Source of the DNA: Hoeflea_A sp965228785
GTDB taxonomy: Bacteria > Pseudomonadota > Alphaproteobacteria > Rhizobiales > Rhizobiaceae
Reading direction: 5' to 3'
Length of the DNA: 64,000 nucleotides
Assembly (NCBI GenBank): GCA_965228785.1
Contig: CBDDIF010000002.1
Location: 1,612,001 to 1,676,000 of the forward strand
The position numbers were made by a program, and so were the translations under genes. Positions 1-8,691 of this stretch are shown in pieces; position 1 is the first letter of the stretch; each line of letters starts with the position of its first letter. The notes beneath the pieces are model-generated. The model was not told the DNA's origin and did not search any database. It saw only the letters and a list, made by a program, of their open reading frames with translations.

Positions 1-168
1 CCGCGACACGTTCAGCGACACGGCCAATTCGCGCTCCGGCGGCAATTGGTCCCCCGACTTGAGAATGCCGGATTTGACCATTTCGAGCAGGCGAGAGGCA
101 ACAAGTTCAGCGACCGATTCCCGTACGATCGGTTTTTCGAATTCCAGTTTGGCGGGGGAGTCGCTCAT
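1..168 (-). CDS. GntR-family (FadR-like) regulator, N-terminus only
   Basis: Partial gene cut by the left edge of the window; only the first 56 codons are present. The translation begins MSDSPAKLEFEKPIVRESVA and continues into LPPERELAVSLNVSR, the start of the winged-helix DNA-binding domain of GntR regulators (the LPxERELA signature). The effector domain lies outside. Its ATG overlaps the TGA of the upstream permease gene as ATGA, so it is the last visible gene of the sugar-acid operon and is probably co-translated with the importer. A FadR/FCD-type operator (AATTGG-N5-CCAATT) sits in the divergent promoter at 8692-8708, which fits autoregulation of the whole operon. The effector is presumably a pathway sugar acid (inference). 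Confidence 0.85.
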   Translation of the reverse strand, partial: MSDSPAKLEFEKPIVRESVAELVASRLLEMVKSGILKSGDQLPPERELAVSLNVSR

Positions 169-1166
169 TTCGGTGCCTCCGCGATTTCCTTCCTTCGGGT
201 CGGCAGCCAGGCGGTCAGTTTGACGCGCGGCGCCAATACCGAGGCGATCAATAGAACGCCGATCACGCCGGTCTGGATGTGCCCCGTGATGTTGAACAGC
301 GCCATGCCGTTGCGCAGATTGAGAACTATCAGGATGGCAAGCAGCGTACCGAGCAGCGAGCCGGTACCGCCGAAGATGCTGACGCCCCCCAGCAGCACGA
401 TGGTGATGATGTCGAGTTCGAAACCCAGCGCCACGTCGCCGCGTACCGCGCCGACCCGTGACGCATAGAGCAACCCGGCGAAGGCCGCGACCGTGCCGGA
501 GGCGGTGAACAGGATCATCTTGTGGCGCGCCGTGTCGATGCCGGCAAATTCGGCAACGTCCCGGTTGGTGCCGATGACGTAGGTCTTGCGGCCAAATCCC
601 GATTTCTGAAGCACCACATAAAGAATCAAAAACAGGATTACGAAAGCGATCAGCGCAAATGGGATCGGACCGAGAAAACCCTTCTGACCAAGCGCGTCGA
701 ACCATTCGGGGAATTCGCCTATCCCGCGATCCTCGACGAGGACGCGCGCGAGACCGCGGAATCCGATCAGAGTCGCCAGCGTAACGACAAGCGACGGCAG
801 ACCGATGCGGGTGATAAAAAACCCATTGAGCGCGCCTCCCGCAACGCCGATCAAAAGCACGATGACGATGGCCAGTGGCGGCGCCACGCCCGACTGGAAC
901 AGCCAGCCGAATGCACAGGCGGCGAGCCCCATCATGGAGCCCACCGACAGGTCGATTTCGGCATTGATGATGATGAAGGTCATGACCAGCGCAACGATGA
1001 CCTTTTCGATCGACAGCTGAAACAGGTTGATCTGATTCGACAGTGCCAAATATTGCGGCGACAGGATGCTGTTGGCGATGATGATCACCAGCAGCACGCC
1101 GATCAGAAACCACTCCCAGGCCTGGAGCCGCCGAGTCGCAGCCGTGGTGTGGACGGAGTCGGTCAT
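165..1166 (-). CDS. Sugar ABC transporter permease (RbsC/RhaP-Q type)
   Basis: Inner-membrane permease of a carbohydrate ABC importer, 333 residues, the usual length for the BPD_transp_2 (RbsC) family. It is very hydrophobic, with about nine or ten membrane segments, and carries the family motif EIDLSVGS near residues 70-77. A GxG-rich stretch near the C-terminus (VLLGGVSIFGGTGS) is also typical. It is the second of two related permeases encoded in tandem. Its ATG overlaps the upstream permease stop (ATGA at 1163-1166) and its own TGA overlaps the GntR start. It should form a heterodimer with the 1163-2212 product and work with the duplicated ATPase and the binding protein encoded upstream. 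The substrate is inferred from neighbours to be an L-rhamnose/L-fucose-like sugar. Confidence 0.93.
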   Translation of the reverse strand: MTDSVHTTAATRRLQAWEWFLIGVLLVIIIANSILSPQYLALSNQINLFQLSIEKVIVALVMTFIIINAEIDLSVGSMMGLAACAFGWLFQSGVAPPLAIVIVLLIGVAGGALNGFFITRIGLPSLVVTLATLIGFRGLARVLVEDRGIGEFPEWFDALGQKGFLGPIPFALIAFVILFLILYVVLQKSGFGRKTYVIGTNRDVAEFAGIDTARHKMILFTASGTVAAFAGLLYASRVGAVRGDVALGFELDIITIVLLGGVSIFGGTGSLLGTLLAILIVLNLRNGMALFNITGHIQTGVIGVLLIASVLAPRVKLTAWLPTRRKEIAEAPK

Positions 1167-2212
1167 CGGGTGGCCTCCGCAACGGCGCCGGCGGCTTCGG
1201 ACTTCGCCCTTTCGCGGGCGATGCGCAAGCGGATCAGACGGCGCATCAGCACAGCATCGACCGAGACCGAAATCAGGATCAGGGCGCCTAGCACGGCTTC
1301 GCGGAAGAACTCACTGACCAACGCCCATCGCACCAGGCTGGTGTCGATCAGATCGACCAGAACCGCCCCAATGAAAGCGCCGATAACCGTTCCGGAACCG
1401 CCGAAGATATTGACACCGCCGAGCACTGAGGCGGCGACGGATTTGAGCTCGAACCCGAGGCCGGCGACAACCGTGATGTTGCCAAAGCGGGCCAGAAACA
1501 TCAGCCCGGCAAGGCCTGCCAGAGCACCGGAAAGGACGAAGGCGGTGAGAACCGTCGCCTTTGTGTTGATCCCTGCCATCTCGGCAGCTTCCGGGTTGGA
1601 GCCGACAGCATAGAAGCGCCGCGCCGGCCGCAATGTGTTGAGCGCCACATGGACAATGATGACGACCGCCAGGGCCGACAGAAATCCGGCGCGGAAGTCG
1701 AACTGGCCGATTTCAAAGAGCGCCGTGTTTGGAAAAGACACCAGCCATTGCGGCAGATTGGATGACGTGATCGATTTGGCGTCCGAGTATTCCACCAGAA
1801 AGGATCGGAACAACGCCAGCGTTGCGAGCGTCACGATGATCGACGGCACCCGCGCATAGGCGACGATCACGCCATTGAAGGCGCCGAAAGCCGCTCCGAC
1901 CAGTGCGGCATAGAGCACCAGCAGCGCCGGATGGAGATCCGGCATTCCGGAAACCAAAGACCCGGCAGCAAATGCCGTAAAGCCGACGATCGAACCGACC
2001 GACAGGTCGATGTTCCGGGTCAGGATGACCAGAGTCTGCCCGGTGGCGATCAGCGCCATGATGGCGACCGAACTGCTGATGCGGTTGAACAGCCGGCCGT
2101 TCAGATAATTCGGGATCTGGGTGGAAAAGAACACCACCACCAACGCCAGCACGATCAGCAGCGCAAGGATGCGCAGCGTTTGCGGGCTTATTCGGCTGAG
2201 CATCTGACCCAT
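1163..2212 (-). CDS. Sugar ABC transporter permease (RbsC/RhaP-Q type)
   Basis: 349-residue inner-membrane permease, paralogue of the next gene, with the same NIDLSVGS motif (residues 67-74) and a VLGGVNIFGGSGT stretch before the last helices. The charged C-terminal tail (RIARERAKSEAAG) is probably cytoplasmic. Two different permeases next to one double-domain ATPase is the arrangement of rhizobial rhamnose (RhaSTPQ) and related autoinducer-2-type importers, rather than that of ribose systems with a single RbsC. The start codon overlaps the ATPase stop by one base (TGATG), implying translational coupling. A second ATG three codons downstream is a possible alternative start. Confidence 0.93.
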   Translation of the reverse strand: MGQMLSRISPQTLRILALLIVLALVVVFFSTQIPNYLNGRLFNRISSSVAIMALIATGQTLVILTRNIDLSVGSIVGFTAFAAGSLVSGMPDLHPALLVLYAALVGAAFGAFNGVIVAYARVPSIIVTLATLALFRSFLVEYSDAKSITSSNLPQWLVSFPNTALFEIGQFDFRAGFLSALAVVIIVHVALNTLRPARRFYAVGSNPEAAEMAGINTKATVLTAFVLSGALAGLAGLMFLARFGNITVVAGLGFELKSVAASVLGGVNIFGGSGTVIGAFIGAVLVDLIDTSLVRWALVSEFFREAVLGALILISVSVDAVLMRRLIRLRIARERAKSEAAGAVAEATR

Positions 2213-3720
2213 CAGGACGCCTCCTGCAGAGCTGTTTGCCCGGTGGCAAGCGCCATGACCCGTTCCTGCGTTGCATCTTCGTTGTCGATCACCGCCATCT
2301 GCCGGCCTTCTCGCATGACCAGGATGCGGTCGCCCAGGGCCAGCACCTCGGGCAGATCCGACGAGATCACCAAGGCCGCCCCGCCGGCGGTGACGAATTC
2401 ACGGATCAGGCCGTGCACTTCGGCTTTGGCACCGACGTCGATGCCACGGGTCGGTTCATCGAAAATCAGAAGGTCGGGCTGAAGGTTCAGCCATTTGGCC
2501 AGCATGACCTTCTGCTGATTGCCACCCGACAGCATGCCGACCTCCATGTCGACATCCGGAGTGCGGATGTTGAGCCGCTGGCGGAAGGTTTCCGCCGTTT
2601 CGTGTTCGCGGGCACGATCAAGCAGGCCAAAGCGCGAGAGATAGGAATTCAGTGTCGCCAGCGTGATGTTGGACCGAATGGCCAGCGGCATGGCGAGGCC
2701 GAGCTTGCGCCGGTCCTCCGACACGTATGCAATGCCGGCAGCCATGGCCGCGCCGGCATCTTCGATCTTCGTCTCGCTGCCCTTGTAGGTGATCGTGCCG
2801 GCGGTTGCCGGAGCGATCCCGAACAGGGCCAGACCGACATCGGTGCGGCGGGCGCCCACCAGGCCTGCCATGCACAGGATCTCGCCGCGATGCAGATCGA
2901 ACGAAATGTCCTCGAAGACGTCTTCACGTCTCAGGCCGCGCACGCTCAGAAGCACCTCGGGACGGGTCTGCGCTTCCGCCTTGTCGAAGAAATGGTCGAC
3001 CTCGCGCCCGACCATTTCGGCAATCATGGTGTCGGCGTCCGTTTCACCGACCGGCTTGGTCGAAATGTGCTCGCCGTCGCGGATGACGGTGACCCTGTCG
3101 GCGATCTCGAAAATCTCCTCCAGACGGTGCGAGATATAGACGACCGAAACCCCTTCCCGCGCCAGGCCGACGGCGATGCGGCGCAACTGCGCGGCCTCGT
3201 GTGCCGACAGGGATGCTGTCGGTTCATCCATCACCAGCACGCGCACGTCCTGGCTGAGCGCCCGGGCAATCTCCACGGCCTGTTGCTCGGCCAGGGTCAG
3301 GCCGCTGGCGGTGCGATCGACCTCGAGCTGCATGCCGATGCGCTCGATCAGGGCGTTTGCCTTTCGGCGCAGCTCCCTCTGGTTCTGAATAAGCCCCTCG
3401 CGGGTCGAACTGATGAAGATGTTCTCGGCGACGTCGAGATCGGGAAACACCATCGGTTCCTGATACATCGCCGCGATGCCGGCCTCGCGCGCGGCGTGCG
3501 GCCCAGCGATGACAATTGTCGATCCGTCAATTTCGAGCGAGCCCGAGGTCGGCTGATGGATGCCGGTCATGATCTTGATCATGGTCGACTTGCCGGCCCC
3601 GTTTTCCCCGACGACCGCGTGTACCTCGCCGGGATGGAGTTCCACGGACATGGACTTCAGGGCAACGGTCATGCCGAACGTCTTTGTCACTGAACGCAGG
3701 GCCAGAACCGGCTTGCTCAT
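2212..3720 (-). CDS. Sugar ABC transporter ATP-binding protein, double NBD (RbsA/RhaT type)
   Basis: Cytoplasmic ATPase of the importer, 502 residues, the normal size for two fused nucleotide-binding domains. The first domain has Walker A GENGAGKST near residue 40, a Walker B ending in VLVMDEPTASL and the signature region LTLAEQQAVEIARAL. The second domain has a degenerate Walker A (GLVGARRTDVG), an intact LSGGNQQKVMLAKWL signature and LIFDEPTRGIDVG. A weak second P-loop is normal in RbsA-like proteins. I chose the ATG at 3720 (MSKPVLAL) because GGGAG lies eight bases upstream; an ATG two codons earlier is possible. A GC-rich hairpin separates it from the binding-protein gene upstream. Confidence 0.93.
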   Translation of the reverse strand: MSKPVLALRSVTKTFGMTVALKSMSVELHPGEVHAVVGENGAGKSTMIKIMTGIHQPTSGSLEIDGSTIVIAGPHAAREAGIAAMYQEPMVFPDLDVAENIFISSTREGLIQNQRELRRKANALIERIGMQLEVDRTASGLTLAEQQAVEIARALSQDVRVLVMDEPTASLSAHEAAQLRRIAVGLAREGVSVVYISHRLEEIFEIADRVTVIRDGEHISTKPVGETDADTMIAEMVGREVDHFFDKAEAQTRPEVLLSVRGLRREDVFEDISFDLHRGEILCMAGLVGARRTDVGLALFGIAPATAGTITYKGSETKIEDAGAAMAAGIAYVSEDRRKLGLAMPLAIRSNITLATLNSYLSRFGLLDRAREHETAETFRQRLNIRTPDVDMEVGMLSGGNQQKVMLAKWLNLQPDLLIFDEPTRGIDVGAKAEVHGLIREFVTAGGAALVISSDLPEVLALGDRILVMREGRQMAVIDNEDATQERVMALATGQTALQEAS

Positions 3721-3736
3721 GTCCATCTCTCCCGCC

Positions 3737-3759
3737 CCGGGCGGCGCTTGGCCGCCCGG
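3737..3759 (-). other. GC-rich intercistronic stem-loop after the binding-protein gene
   Basis: Perfect 9-bp inverted repeat (CCGGGCGGC / GCCGCCCGG, 5-base loop) between the stop of the binding-protein gene and the start of the ATPase gene. There is no T-run, so it is not a classic terminator. Hairpins at this place commonly protect the upstream mRNA from 3' decay, giving more binding protein than membrane components; that role is an inference here. Confidence 0.6.
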
Positions 3760-3774
3760 TTACTGGTCATTCGG

Positions 3775-4818
3775 CTACTTCGCGGCAGCTTCAACGTTGT
3801 CCTTGTTGTAGACCGTGAACGGTCCCATCAGGATACGCTTGGAGCCTGGGCGACCCGGATCCTCTTCAATCGTATAGTCACCCATGCGACCGGCATGGAA
3901 CGATTCACCGATATCGCCCTTGAGCTGGCCGGTGGCCATCCCGTATGCCGTGTAATAGGTGAGGTAGCCGAGGTCGCGGAAATCCCAGAGGGCGAATTCC
4001 GGCGCACAGCCATTCATCGTGTAGGACACCATCTCCGACGGCAGGCCAAGGCCGCTGACCTTCACCTGGTCGCACAGTCCCTCGTCCTGAATGGCCTTGG
4101 AGGAAGCCTGGATGCCGACGGTGGTCGGCGACATGATCAGGCCGAGATCCGGATATTTGTCGACCAGCGCCAGGGCGCGATTGTAGCTGACCTCGGACTG
4201 GTCATCGCCATAGACCGTGTCGACCAGCTCGATATCCTTGTATTTGGCGTTGTTTGCCAGGTCTTCCTTGAGGGCTGCGATCCAGGCGTTCTGGTTGGCC
4301 GCATCGGGCGTTGCCGACAGGATCGCCATCTTGCCCTTGCCGCCGAGGATCGAGTGAGCCATGTCGGCCATCACCGTGCCGATGGAACCGAAATCGACCT
4401 GTGCCACGAAAACGCTCTCGCCCTTGCCGGACGGGATCGGGCTGTCCCAGGTCACCACCTTGGTTCCTGCGTTCTGGGCTGCTTCAGCCGAGGGAACGAT
4501 CTGATCGCCCGCATTGTTGGAGAGCATCACGGCGCCCTGCTTCTGGGTTGCAGCCGTGGTCATGATTTCGATCTGGCCGGCGACGGAGTTTTCCGGCGTC
4601 GGGCCCTGGAAAAGAAGCTTGCCGGGATTCTGCAACTCTTTGTGGGCTTCCTGGGCGCCCTCATTGGCCTGGTCGAACACGAGAATGCCGAGGAACTTCG
4701 GCAGCAGGATCATGTCCGTGCTCTTGCCGGCTTCCAGCTTCATGGCATCCGCATAGGCTGCGCTCGATGCACCCAGCATCAACGCGGCCGCGATAGCTGT
4801 CAGTGTTTTCGTCTTCAT
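3775..4818 (-). CDS. Periplasmic sugar-binding protein of ABC importer (RhaS/RbsB-like)
   Basis: 347-residue Peripla_BP_4-type solute-binding protein. It starts with a clear Sec signal peptide (MKTKTLTAIAAALMLGASSA, cleavage probably after AYA). The mature part has the usual two-lobe pattern, including DMILLPKFLGILVFDQANEG near the N-terminus, SNNAGD and YGDDQSEVSYNRA. Overall character resembles rhamnose-binding RhaS and autoinducer-2 binding proteins. The start at 4818 follows GGAGGACAATGAC; an in-frame ATG five codons earlier would put residues before the signal peptide and is less likely. It lies between catabolic genes and transporter genes in the same operon, with hairpins on both sides, which may raise its expression above that of its neighbours. 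The exact sugar is not determined. Confidence 0.9.
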   Translation of the reverse strand: MKTKTLTAIAAALMLGASSAAYADAMKLEAGKSTDMILLPKFLGILVFDQANEGAQEAHKELQNPGKLLFQGPTPENSVAGQIEIMTTAATQKQGAVMLSNNAGDQIVPSAEAAQNAGTKVVTWDSPIPSGKGESVFVAQVDFGSIGTVMADMAHSILGGKGKMAILSATPDAANQNAWIAALKEDLANNAKYKDIELVDTVYGDDQSEVSYNRALALVDKYPDLGLIMSPTTVGIQASSKAIQDEGLCDQVKVSGLGLPSEMVSYTMNGCAPEFALWDFRDLGYLTYYTAYGMATGQLKGDIGESFHAGRMGDYTIEEDPGRPGSKRILMGPFTVYNKDNVEAAAK

Positions 4819-4845
4819 GTCATTGTCCTCCATCTTGTGATTTTC

Positions 4846-4893
4846 GGCGCTTTAGCGCCTCGCTGCGAACCCGGGTGCGGTCATCTGCACCCG
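4846..4893 (-). other. Two small hairpins between the FAH hydrolase and binding-protein genes
   Basis: The 83-base gap holds two inverted repeats: GGCGCT-TT-AGCGCC (4846-4859) and CGGGTGC-N8-GCACCCG (4872-4893). Both lie upstream of the binding-protein ribosome-binding site. They could stabilise a processed transcript or act as a partial attenuator. No T-run follows either of them. Confidence 0.4.
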
Positions 4894-4901
4894 ATCTCCT
4901 C

Positions 4902-5744
4902 CTAGGCCTGGCCGACAGACTGGCGTTGCTCGCCAAGCCCCTCGATGCCGAGCCGCATGACTTGTCCCTCCTTCAGATAGATCTGCGGTTGCTGTCCCAT
5001 GCCAACGCCGGGTGGTGTGCCTGTGGAAATGACATCGCCCGGCTCCAGCGTCATGAATTGCGAGATGTAATGAACAAGATGACGAACGCCGAAGATCATC
5101 GTTGCGGTCGAACCATCCTGAAAACGTTTGCCGTCGACCTCCAGCCACATGGACATGGCCTGCGGATCGGCCACCTCGTCGCGGGTGACCAGCCAAGGGC
5201 CGATGGGTCCGAAGGTGTCGGCCGACTTGCCTTTGACCCATTGGCCGCCGCGCTCAATCTGGAATGCTCTCTCGGACACGTCGTTGATGACGCAGTAGCC
5301 GGCGACATGATTCATTGCGTCTTCTTCGCTGACGTATCGGGCGGTCTTGCCGATTATCACGCCAAGTTCGACTTCCCAGTCGGTCTTTTGCGAGTTGCGT
5401 GGGATCAGCACTTCGTCGTTCGGTCCGCAAACCGCTGTCGTCGCCTTGAAGAACAGTATCGGCTCCTCCGGGATCGGCATGCCGGTCTCGGCAGCGTGAT
5501 CGGAGTAGTTGAGGCCGATGCAGATGAACTTGCCGATGCCGCCGACACAAGGACCGTGGCGCTGATCGCCTCCAACCTCCGGCAGCGTCGAAGCATCGAG
5601 CTCCCTGAGTTTCGACAAGCCTTCATCCGACAGAACCGGTCCGGCGATATCGTCGACCACGCCGGAGAGATCGCGGATCGTGCCCTCCCCGTCCAGCATT
5701 GCCGGCTTTTCGCTTCCTGATTCTCCAACGCGCAACAGCTTCAT
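4902..5744 (-). CDS. FAH-family hydrolase (2,4-diketo-3-deoxy-sugar acid hydrolase-like)
   Basis: 280-residue fumarylacetoacetase-fold enzyme. The family signature is clear: GLNYSDHAAE (residues 77-86), FFK (98-100), the metal-binding E-x-E of DWEVELGVIIG (around 124-126), NDVSER and STGTPPGVG near the C-terminus. Relatives are often labelled ureidoglycolate lyase by databases. In operons with an enolase-superfamily dehydratase, an SDR and a sugar importer, such enzymes cleave 2,4-diketo-3-deoxy-L-fuconate or -rhamnonate into pyruvate and L-lactate, the last step of the non-phosphorylative deoxysugar route. That context is present here, so I favour this role over ureidoglycolate lyase. Cytoplasmic, divalent-metal dependent. 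Confidence 0.85.
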   Translation of the reverse strand: MKLLRVGESGSEKPAMLDGEGTIRDLSGVVDDIAGPVLSDEGLSKLRELDASTLPEVGGDQRHGPCVGGIGKFICIGLNYSDHAAETGMPIPEEPILFFKATTAVCGPNDEVLIPRNSQKTDWEVELGVIIGKTARYVSEEDAMNHVAGYCVINDVSERAFQIERGGQWVKGKSADTFGPIGPWLVTRDEVADPQAMSMWLEVDGKRFQDGSTATMIFGVRHLVHYISQFMTLEPGDVISTGTPPGVGMGQQPQIYLKEGQVMRLGIEGLGEQRQSVGQA

Positions 5745-5762
5745 CGGCTTCTCTTCCTCAAA

Positions 5763-6719
5763 CTATGTGACGGGCCGGCGTGGCGGTTCGCCCCGCAGCG
5801 CCCTCGATATGTCTTCCGCGACCAGACCCTGAAGCCGGCCAATTGCGGCATCGGAATACCAGGCGGCATGCGGTGTCATGAGAAGGTTCGGCGCATCGTG
5901 CAGCGGCGAAGTCACGGGCAACGGTTCTTTCACGAAGACATCCAGCGCCGCGCCGGCAATCGTTCCTTGTTTCAGCGCCGCGGCCAAATCAGCTTCATCG
6001 ATCAACTGCCCGCGCGCGCTGTTGATCAGCATTGCGCTGGGTTGCATCGCCGCCAGCCGCTCAGCATTGAAATAGCCGGTCGTCTCGGCAGTCGCCGGAG
6101 CATGCAGCGAGATGATGTCGGCGTTGCTCAAAAGGCTATCCGCGTCGACTTTTTCGACTCCAAGCTCAGCGGCCTCGTCGTCGCTCAGCATCGGATCGCT
6201 GGCGATGAACCTAAAGCCGAAGCCGGCCAGGCGGTCGTGGACTGCGCGGCCGATCCGACCAAGTCCGAAAAAGCCAAACACCGTTTCGTTGAAGGGTTTC
6301 AGTGGCTTGGCATATTTGACCGCCGCCCATTCTCCGGCTCGCACGGACGCATCGAGCGGAATCAGTTTGCGCAACAATGCCAGAGCCGCAGCGGCCGTGT
6401 GGTCAGCAACCTCGTCCGGGCAATAGTCCGGAACATAACCAACTTTAAGGCCTTGGGCCGCGGTCGCGTGCAGATCGATATTGTCATAGCCGACACCATA
6501 ACGGATGACCGTGGCGCCCGGTGCGACCGCATTGGCCGCAGCCTCCGTGAACGGAGCGAATTGGACGGCGACAACGTCCGCACCCGCAACAGCCTGCGCC
6601 ACGTCTTCGGCGGATTTGCACTGATGCGAGGCAAACACGGCACCGCCGGATCGCGCGGCTTGCTCTTCGCGGGAAACATCCGGGAAGGTGTAGTCTGTCA
6701 CGACGACGGACCGGGTCAT
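5763..6719 (-). CDS. D-isomer-specific 2-hydroxyacid dehydrogenase
   Basis: 318-residue NAD(P)-dependent dehydrogenase. The nucleotide-binding motif GLGRIG is at residues 152-157, and the catalytic Arg-Glu-His set is complete: R236 in NSARG, E265 in VKEP and H284 in TPHAAW. The family includes glyoxylate, phosphoglycerate and lactate dehydrogenases and the C-terminal-binding protein group; the substrate cannot be read from sequence. I start it at the ATG at 6719, which overlaps the stop of the upstream gene as ATGA; a longer reading to 6860 would run inside that gene and lacks support. In the operon it could interconvert a 2-keto acid and a D-hydroxy acid produced by deoxysugar breakdown (inference). 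Confidence 0.88.
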   Translation of the reverse strand: MTRSVVVTDYTFPDVSREEQAARSGGAVFASHQCKSAEDVAQAVAGADVVAVQFAPFTEAAANAVAPGATVIRYGVGYDNIDLHATAAQGLKVGYVPDYCPDEVADHTAAAALALLRKLIPLDASVRAGEWAAVKYAKPLKPFNETVFGFFGLGRIGRAVHDRLAGFGFRFIASDPMLSDDEAAELGVEKVDADSLLSNADIISLHAPATAETTGYFNAERLAAMQPSAMLINSARGQLIDEADLAAALKQGTIAGAALDVFVKEPLPVTSPLHDAPNLLMTPHAAWYSDAAIGRLQGLVAEDISRALRGEPPRRPVT

Positions 6720-7504
6720 GATGCCGCCTCCAGATAGTCGTGAAGGATCTCGCCGGCGACCAGCGTGAACTCGCCGCGCCAGAAGTAGCCTTCCAGAGGC
6801 TCGATCACGGGCAGGCGGAAGACAGGCAATTGCGCGTTGGGTCGGAGCTCGACGGTACACGGGCCGCGCCAGACTTCGTGCACGCTTACGTCTGCCAGGC
6901 GGCGTGAGGTGATCTGGCGAATGGCCGGGCGACCGTCGATATGATCGACGGCTTTGAGATTGAGATTGGTGGCGAAGTCGAAGTGCGGCTTGAGGTCCGC
7001 CGCCTCGGCCACTCGCTGCTTGTAAGGCAACGTCCCGGTGACAACGTCGATACCGTTGCGTTCGACCTTTCCGACCATCAGGTCACCACGAAAGTCGATC
7101 GCCGGATTGCCAAGCTTCTTCGGCTGTCCGTGCACCTCGCGTCCATGGGCGACACCGATATCGGACGACAGCACCAGATAAGGCGAATAGCCGGCGGTGG
7201 CCCCCCCCGGCATGCGCGCGCCAAACATGACGTTGGCCTCGCAATAGGGCCCGATCCAATCGGTGTCGTTCATCTTGTAGATGTGTACGCAGGCGACGTC
7301 GCCGACCGGCTCCAGCGGGGGCGGCAGCAGAAATGCCATGGCTTCGGGATCGGTGCGCCAGTAGAGCGTCATGATTTCCGCATCGCGAAATCGAAACGGA
7401 AAGGGCGGGATCATCGGTGCATCCCACGGTGTCGAGAAGCCCGAAGCGCGGATATCCGCCTCCGTCGGGCGCGTGACGCCGTATCGGGTGCGTTTGTCGC
7501 TCAT
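6716..7504 (-). CDS. Acetoacetate decarboxylase-like protein
   Basis: 262-residue protein of the acetoacetate decarboxylase (ADC) fold. The motif EVHGQPKKLGNP places adjacent lysines at 129-130, matching the Lys-Lys pair of clostridial ADC in which the first lysine forms the Schiff base. The N-terminal FPFRFRDAEIMTLYWRTDP and the central YCEANVMFGA are also ADC-like. Members outside solventogenic clostridia include aldolase-dehydratases and decarboxylases of other beta-keto acids. Genes on both sides overlap it by four bases, so it belongs to the sugar-acid operon and probably acts on a keto-acid intermediate. A run of eight G residues on its coding strand (7201-7208) is a potential slippage site. 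Confidence 0.8.
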   Translation of the reverse strand: MSDKRTRYGVTRPTEADIRASGFSTPWDAPMIPPFPFRFRDAEIMTLYWRTDPEAMAFLLPPPLEPVGDVACVHIYKMNDTDWIGPYCEANVMFGARMPGGATAGYSPYLVLSSDIGVAHGREVHGQPKKLGNPAIDFRGDLMVGKVERNGIDVVTGTLPYKQRVAEAADLKPHFDFATNLNLKAVDHIDGRPAIRQITSRRLADVSVHEVWRGPCTVELRPNAQLPVFRLPVIEPLEGYFWRGEFTLVAGEILHDYLEAAS

Positions 7505-8628
7505 GCGAACCTCAGTGAGCGAATGACATCTTCACGAATGTCGATGCCTAACCCTGGCCCTTCCTGCGGATAGGCCCAGCCGTCGACGTGCCACAGCTTC
7601 TGCTCGACAATGTCATCCTGAACGACGACGCCGAACGGCTTGTATTCGAAGATTTCCGTGTTGGGTGAAGCCAGCGACAGATGCAAGCTGGCGGCCGTGG
7701 TGATCGCGGTCGACCAGGCGTGGGCGTTGACGACCTTGCCGTATTGGCTCGCCAGCGCATCGGCGCGGCGAAAACCGGTGATGCCTTCGACCCTCGCCGG
7801 GTCGACGCCGTAAACATCAACGGCTCCGATTTCCATTTGCCGTCGATAACCCGCCTCGGTGAATTCCCGCTCGCCGCTGGCGATACGCACCGATGTGCTG
7901 TCCTTCAGCCGGCGATAACCGGCATCGTCGGTCGGGTAGAGCGGCTCTTCGTACCAGCCGATGCGGTATTCGGCCATACGATTGGCGACCGAGATCGCCG
8001 TGTCGACATCCCAGCGGACGCCATTGCCGATATCGACCAGGATTTCCCCGTCGTCGCCGAGTGCAGATCGCAGCGCACGAATGAAGCTTACGTCGGTATC
8101 CGGATCACCACCAATATCGGACTCGCCTTTTTTGGCAAAGCCCAGCTTGCAGGAGCGAAAGCCTGCCTCAAAGAAACCGACGACTTCGTCGACGCAAGCC
8201 GCCTCCCCATTCTTATTGACGTGGCTCGAGGCATTGGCAAGCAGCCGGTCGTGCTTGAGGCCGCCGAAGAGTTCGTAGAGCGGCTTTCCGGCGCGGCGGC
8301 CGGCAATATCCCACAGTGCCATGTCGATGCCCGATATGGCCAGGGACGCGATGCCGCCCTCGCCATACCAGAAGACGTGACGCCGCATGGCGGTCCAGGC
8401 GCCGTCGATATCGGCAGCATCATGGTCCTTCAGCAGCGGCAGGAAGCCTTCCGATATGATCGTGCAAACGGCCTTGCAGGCCTCCGGCCACATGGCAATG
8501 CATTCGCCCCAGCCGACAATGCCGTCGCTGGTTTCAACTCGCGTCAACACCGTCCGCCGGATGGTGCCAAAATCATTGGGGTCCGGGTACTCGATGGCTA
8601 TCGGTTCGATTGCCGCAATGCGATCCAT
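7501..8628 (-). CDS. Mandelate racemase/muconate lactonizing enzyme-family dehydratase
   Basis: 375-residue enolase-superfamily enzyme, first gene of the minus-strand operon. Expected functional residues are visible: K161 (SCKLGF), metal ligands D199 (VDIGN), E227 or E228 (WYEEPL) and E253 (SGERE), and a catalytic His303 (NAHAWST). This pattern fits sugar-acid dehydratases of the mandelate racemase subgroup, which remove water from an aldonate to give a 2-keto-3-deoxy acid. With the FAH hydrolase and the divergent SDR it makes a plausible fuconate/rhamnonate-type pathway; the exact aldonate is unresolved. Start ATG at 8628 follows a strong GGGAGGA six bases upstream. Its promoter lies in the divergent gap with a GntR-type operator. 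Confidence 0.88.
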   Translation of the reverse strand: MDRIAAIEPIAIEYPDPNDFGTIRRTVLTRVETSDGIVGWGECIAMWPEACKAVCTIISEGFLPLLKDHDAADIDGAWTAMRRHVFWYGEGGIASLAISGIDMALWDIAGRRAGKPLYELFGGLKHDRLLANASSHVNKNGEAACVDEVVGFFEAGFRSCKLGFAKKGESDIGGDPDTDVSFIRALRSALGDDGEILVDIGNGVRWDVDTAISVANRMAEYRIGWYEEPLYPTDDAGYRRLKDSTSVRIASGEREFTEAGYRRQMEIGAVDVYGVDPARVEGITGFRRADALASQYGKVVNAHAWSTAITTAASLHLSLASPNTEIFEYKPFGVVVQDDIVEQKLWHVDGWAYPQEGPGLGIDIREDVIRSLRFA

Positions 8629-8660
8629 CCACCGTCCTCCCTGGCGCGCCGCAATTCCTT

Positions 8661-8689
8661 TTGACAGGATCGTCTCTTCGCGCTATCGG
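8661..8689 (+). promoter_or_regulatory. Possible promoter for the SDR gene
   Basis: TTGACA at 8661-8666 and TATCGG at 8684-8689, spaced by 17 bases, upstream of the SDR gene. The -35 is a perfect match and the -10 is weak. The GntR-type palindrome begins three bases downstream, where a bound repressor would block transcription initiation. Confidence 0.35.
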
Positions 8690-8691
8690 TA

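Noticed and set aside
522..3693. Long plus-strand open frames under the sugar importer (522-1613, 2236-3693)
   Set aside because: They are antisense to clearly recognisable permease and ATPase genes, and their translations look like random Arg/Gly/His-rich sequence.
4902..5744. Ureidoglycolate lyase, which would link the region to purine breakdown with xdhABC
   Set aside because: The gene is inside a sugar importer and sugar-acid operon, and no allantoinase, allantoicase or urate oxidase genes are visible. FAH-family hydrolases are easily mislabelled this way.
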